A DNA stretch of 64,000 nt from Pyropia yezoensis. Its lineage: Eukaryota > Rhodophyta > Bangiophyceae > Bangiales > Bangiaceae. Of the stretch, positions 60,327-64,000 are shown piece after piece. Position 1 is the stretch's first letter; every line of letters begins with the position of its first letter. Location: assembly GCA_009829735.1 (NCBI GenBank), contig CM020619.1:11274375-11338374 (forward strand). Direction: 5' to 3'. Below the pieces are notes generated by a model, which made no database searches, was not told the origin of the DNA, and worked only from the letters and a program-made list of their open reading frames with translations. The position numbers and the translations under genes are program-made.

Positions 60327-61922
60327 TTAGTCAGATGCCGGCGTCACACCGCTCTCACCGGCTGCACCGCCAGCTGGCGTGCGTGCTGCACGCGAGTCTT
60401 CTCGCTGCTTCGCAAGGATGACGTTCTTCTCCTTGTCCGTCAAAGCCTGCACAAACCGACTGGCATCCTTCCGCACCTCCTTGCTGGGCAGAAGCAGTGC
60501 CCAAATCCCTGTCTCGTTGATTTCCACTGCGTCCTTGAGCTGCATCTCCGTCCACGAGGTGTTGGGGTCAACCAAGACGCCGTGCAGTGTGTCGGCGATA
60601 GAAAAGACCACCTCAGGGTCGAAGGTATACGGCTCGCGCACCAGCTTCGCCAGTATGGTGGACGCTATCTGGTACAAAGTTCGAGTCCGCACCACCTTGT
60701 GCACTCCAGCTAGAGGGAAGCCCGCTGGGGCATCGCTGTCGTGGCGAGGAGCAGGGATGTCCCCAACTGGTAGCAAGCCAGAACAGGAAGCAAGAAGCTC
60801 CATCTCTACAGCGAAGTAGTCCGCGCCAGCGCCGTCCGCTACTGCTGGCTTCTGCGCGTCAGGGAACAACAGCTTCACGCTGCCCTCGTTGTTCAAGAAG
60901 TAGTACAGGTACATGCGGACAGCGGACCGGCGCGTCTTGCACCTGAGGTCACGGAGACAATTTCTCGTGAAGTTCACCACCGCGCGGTCCACGCGGTCCA
61001 TGGCGTTCGGTACGATGTGATCCTTGCCTTTGAAGATGTGCGGCTGTTTCTCCTGCGGCAGCTCGCCATTGGCCCTGTAGACCCGCTGGACGATGCCAAG
61101 GACAATCTTCGAGAAGGCCTCATTCACCAGCGTCTCGTACAGAGGGCTGCTGAGCGGGAAGCTGGCTGTCAAGTCGTCTCCCTTGTACCGGTCGTCCTCC
61201 ATCAGCATTTTGATGCACTCGTTGAGCACTGGCCCATGATGCTGCTGAATGGACTTGGTCGGGAGCGACGCCAGAGCGGCCTTTTGGATCTCCTCGTCCG
61301 TCATCAGCTCAACGGGCTTCTCCTCGAAGAACTTGCTCATGCCCGCCTCCACCGCGTCTGTCGTCGACTTCACCAGCTTTTCTTGCTGCTCCACCACGGC
61401 TCGTTGACGGCGCTCCTCATACGCATCCAGCTCCTCGCGCACAACAGGCCGTACTTTCGCTTCGTTTGATGATGCGGCGTTCCCAATACCCGCCGCGGGA
61501 CCGGCCCCGTCATCGACCCCCGAAGCGGAAGAGCCACCAGAAGGACGTGCCGCCGTCGAACGACCAGGACCACGAAGCGTAGCATCCAACCGCCCAACGA
61601 ACGGCTCCAGTAGACCGACCACGAGCTGAACCACATCCGGCTTCATCTTCTTGTACAGCGCGTCAGAAAGCATGTTGATGTCCTCTGCTCGCATGGGCTC
61701 AGCGATGCGGCCCGTAGAGCCGCGAGGAGGAGTCTGAGACGAATCGCCTGCTACCTCGCTACTCGGAACTGGCCGAGGCGTCGCACGGCGACTGTCACGG
61801 CGTGTGCGCTTACCCCCCCGCCCGCGCCGACATGGCGAAGAAAAACCGCCCGCGGGCCCACCTGCACGCTCGCCAGGTAATCCACCAGCAGGCGGCGCCT
61901 GCCTTTGGTTTCGTTGTGGCAT
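60327..61922 (-). CDS. Unrecognised 531-residue protein
   Basis: Start chosen at ATG 61922 (MPQRNQRQAPPAGG, A at -3); the frame is open upstream but that DNA is a GC-rich repeat array. The N-terminal ~110 residues are basic and Gly/Arg/Pro-rich (GRGGKRTRRDSRR). Residues ~120-165 look helical (INMLSDALYKKMKPDVVQLV). A Ser/Gly linker follows, then a long charged helix (VREELDAYEERRQRAVVEQQ) and a globular C-terminal ~330 residues (YETLVNEAFSKIVLGIVQRV, MDRVDRAVVNFTRNCLRDLR, TRRSAVRMYLYYFLNN). Codon use and periodicity look coding. No family recognised. It may be an accessory DNA-binding protein of the neighbouring transposon or a host nuclear protein. Confidence 0.6.
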   Translation of the reverse strand: MPQRNQRQAPPAGGLPGERAGGPAGGFSSPCRRGRGGKRTRRDSRRATPRPVPSSEVAGDSSQTPPRGSTGRIAEPMRAEDINMLSDALYKKMKPDVVQLVVGLLEPFVGRLDATLRGPGRSTAARPSGGSSASGVDDGAGPAAGIGNAASSNEAKVRPVVREELDAYEERRQRAVVEQQEKLVKSTTDAVEAGMSKFFEEKPVELMTDEEIQKAALASLPTKSIQQHHGPVLNECIKMLMEDDRYKGDDLTASFPLSSPLYETLVNEAFSKIVLGIVQRVYRANGELPQEKQPHIFKGKDHIVPNAMDRVDRAVVNFTRNCLRDLRCKTRRSAVRMYLYYFLNNEGSVKLLFPDAQKPAVADGAGADYFAVEMELLASCSGLLPVGDIPAPRHDSDAPAGFPLAGVHKVVRTRTLYQIASTILAKLVREPYTFDPEVVFSIADTLHGVLVDPNTSWTEMQLKDAVEINETGIWALLLPSKEVRKDASRFVQALTDKEKNVILAKQREDSRAARTPAGGAAGESGVTPASD

Positions 61923-62880
61923 CTTTCCGTCCGGAGGCTGAGCCCTGGTCGATGGCGGGATACCGATGCCCGACCTCGTCTTCTGCGGCGGTGGCGGTGC
62001 AGTTCGTCCAAGCAAAAAACGCGCACATATGGCTACCGCCCGCGGGCACGCGGGGAGGGAGCGACCGCGGCAGCAGCCAAGCGCGGGCAGGCACCTGGCG
62101 GCGCTGGCACAGACCACCCCGACACAGACGCCGTCACAACCGCGCTCGCCAGCCGCCGCCGACGCTACCACCGCTTCCGCCGCCGCCACCGCCGCTGCCA
62201 CCGCCGCTGCCACCGCCTCTGCTGTCACGGCGCCAGCACGGTCTACGACCGGTAGCCGCAACAAGCGCGCCGCCGCCACCGTCAGCGTTGTCGCTGTCGC
62301 CGCCGCCGCCGCCACGCCCGCACGGTCTGCGGTCGGGTGTCGCGAATCGGCCGCTGTGTTATCGGTCCCGCCTGAGCCGTCCTGGCCAGCCGTTGCCGCT
62401 CCCTCCCCCGCCGTGCCTGCCGCGTCCTGGCAGCCGGTAGTCAGGGGCTGCGACACGCTGGCCCCCGTCGCCGTCAGCGCCGCCGCCGTTACCCCCACCG
62501 CGGTGCGCCAGCACGGTCTGCAGTCGGGTGCTGCGACTCCGCCGCCGCGTCGGCAGGCCCGCCACAGCCGTGCTCCCCAGTCCCAAATACCGCCGCCCCC
62601 GCCGCGGCCGTAGCCGCCGCCGCCTTCGCTCTCGCGCGGTGGGCAGTCAGGTGCCGCCACACGGCCGCCGCGTGGGCGGCGAGGCCACACCCTCGATCGC
62701 AAAACGCCGCCGCCGCCGTTGCCGCTGCTGCTGCGCCTGTGTAGCCGGCAATCGGGTGCCGCGGCACCCCAGAAGGGGCCAAGTGCCCCACGACGCGGCC
62801 GCCGCGTCGACGGTGCCGCAAATGCGCGCTTGGGGGCCTCCGCCGCCACGGCCTCCGCCGCGCTCACACGGCAGATAGCC
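61923..62880. repeat. GC-rich minisatellite-like array
   Basis: Degenerate units with core GTCTGCRGTCGGGTGYYGC recur at about 62231, 62320, 62430, 62511, 62639 and 62749, roughly every 80-130 bp, between GCC/CCG-rich spacers. Frames stay open through it only because it lacks stops. The core CTGCGGTCGGGTG also occurs in the hAT cargo near 18750 and 19210. Confidence 0.55.
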
Positions 62881-64000
62881 GCGGGCCAGAACGCGTCACA
62901 CCGCGAGGGGATGGTACGAAGCTGGCGGAGCGCCCAGGGGGGGGGGGGAATGTCCCGGAGGTGGGGAGTGCTGGGATGCTCTCAGATCGGTGGTGAAGAA
63001 ATGGAGAAGGGCACTGTGCGAAGGCGAGAGGGTGTCGACAACAAACGGATACCTGGATTCCTTGCGGTTCATTGCCAGGGTGCGACCGGCCAGCGGAGAC
63101 AGCGGCATGGCGATGGCGAGCCCGCCGACGGCAGCCACCGATCTCCTCGCACAGGTCCATGAGCTGCTCGCGACCGCTCATATCGCGACCCGTGCCATAG
63201 CGGCCGATCCGCACTGCTCAGCGCCCGGGTTAGTCGCGCCCCATCTGGCCGAGTCGCATCTGCCACCGTGCTGAGTGTGCCTGTGCGCAAGGGTGCATAC
63301 GAGCTGGATCGGTGCGCAGGACCGGACGCGATGTCGCTGCGTGCACGTCCATTGAGCTGCTCGCGGCACGGGGAGGGTCCAGACAAATTGAAAGAGAGGG
63401 TGCATATGGCGGGTGATGACGTCAGCGCTTGAACTGGAAGGCCTCGTAGGCACACGCCGGCCTGCGCGCGGAGAGTGGGATCTGCCCATCCTGCGTGGTC
63501 CCAGCCGGCGACCTGTTAGCAGCCTAGGCAACGTATGCGTTTGCCACCGGGCACCCCCCACGCCCGCGGGCTGCGGGCCGTGGCGTGCTGCGTGGCATGC
63601 CGCCATGGCGAGCGGGACGGGTGTGAACCGGGAAGCTGGCACGCGCTGCACGCAGGAATGGCGGCTTCTCCGGAGCTTCTGGCGCCCCGTCAGCACCGCT
63701 CGTCGCCACGTCAGGAAGACGGTTTGCAGATGAGAGGGTGCAGTAGCGCGGGGCGGACAGGATCCTGTCCCGTTCGAGGCGGCCGGGGCCGGACCGCCGC
63801 TGCTGCCGTCCCGTGTGCAGCTGGCAGCTGCAGCTGGGGGATTGCCGTGCGTGCTGGACTGATTCGGGCAGGAGCGCCCGACCTGAGCGCGAGAGCAGCA
63901 GGGAGCACAAGAGTTGGCCGTGAGGAGCTTTGCGCGCACGGGGATTGTCGGGTGCCGTCGCGGATTGGAGACGCACGCGCAGCTCAGGGAGGCCCTGGCA
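62881..64000. other. No gene seen to the right edge
   Basis: Mixed GC-rich DNA. Several frames of 90-250 codons exist on both strands with no recognisable motif. A gene entering from the right cannot be excluded. Confidence 0.35.

Noticed and set aside
63178-63939. 253-codon minus-strand frame near the right edge
   Set aside because: Arg/Pro/Ser-rich without motif; opposite strand also open; no support for a gene.
1-64000. CRISPR arrays, tRNA, rRNA, bacterial operons or riboswitches
   Set aside because: None seen. Spliced genes and eukaryotic complexes show a nuclear eukaryotic window.

Overview
This is nuclear DNA of a GC-rich eukaryote. The evidence is a FACT subunit, an AP-3 adaptin, a PP2A B56 subunit, a mitochondrial ribosomal protein, and four GT-AG introns of 219-293 bp. 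High GC, few short introns, an SSRP1 without HMG box and heavy LTR/DNA-transposon content would fit an alga such as a bangiophyte red alga. That assignment is inference and is weak.

Layout. 1-12.5 kb is a gene-dense host block: cytochrome P450 (-, cut by the left edge), AP-3 beta (-), PPR protein (+), mitochondrial ribosomal protein mL43 (+, one intron) and SSRP1/Pob3 (-). 12.7-16.6 kb holds AT-rich relics, GAC/GGC low-complexity DNA and a small hAT-like MITE inserted into another copy of its own family. 16.67-24.84 kb is an 8.2-kb hAT DNA transposon with exact 16-bp terminal repeats and an exact 8-bp target duplication. It sits 102 bp in front of the start codon of an EFM7-like methyltransferase gene (+, one intron). 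At 27.3-28.5 kb is an inner-membrane-peptidase-like gene (-, one intron) whose two catalytic positions are both substituted. At 30.9-33.9 kb is a PP2A B56 regulatory subunit (+, one intron).

33.9-39.0 kb has no confident gene but holds a candidate 1.1-kb terminal-inverted-repeat element and a possible decayed gene. 39.0-57.8 kb is a compound of two near-identical Ty3/gypsy LTR retrotransposons. Target duplications and LTR variants show that E2 inserted into E1, after which recombination between two inverted LTRs flipped a segment. Each copy carries gag- and pol-type frames plus a roughly 650-residue ORF on the opposite strand between pol and the 3' LTR. Both copies are studded with short palindromes built on CAAGTTG/CAACTTG. 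57.8-64 kb holds a decayed DNA-transposase-like gene, an unrecognised 531-residue protein and GC-rich minisatellite-like DNA.

The strongest leads are the palindrome system and the conserved antisense ORF of the LTR element, the LTR-mediated inversion, the pseudo-protease, and the hAT insertion beside a host promoter. Intron junctions were placed by hand from frame and family motifs. No search, alignment or count was run by machine.
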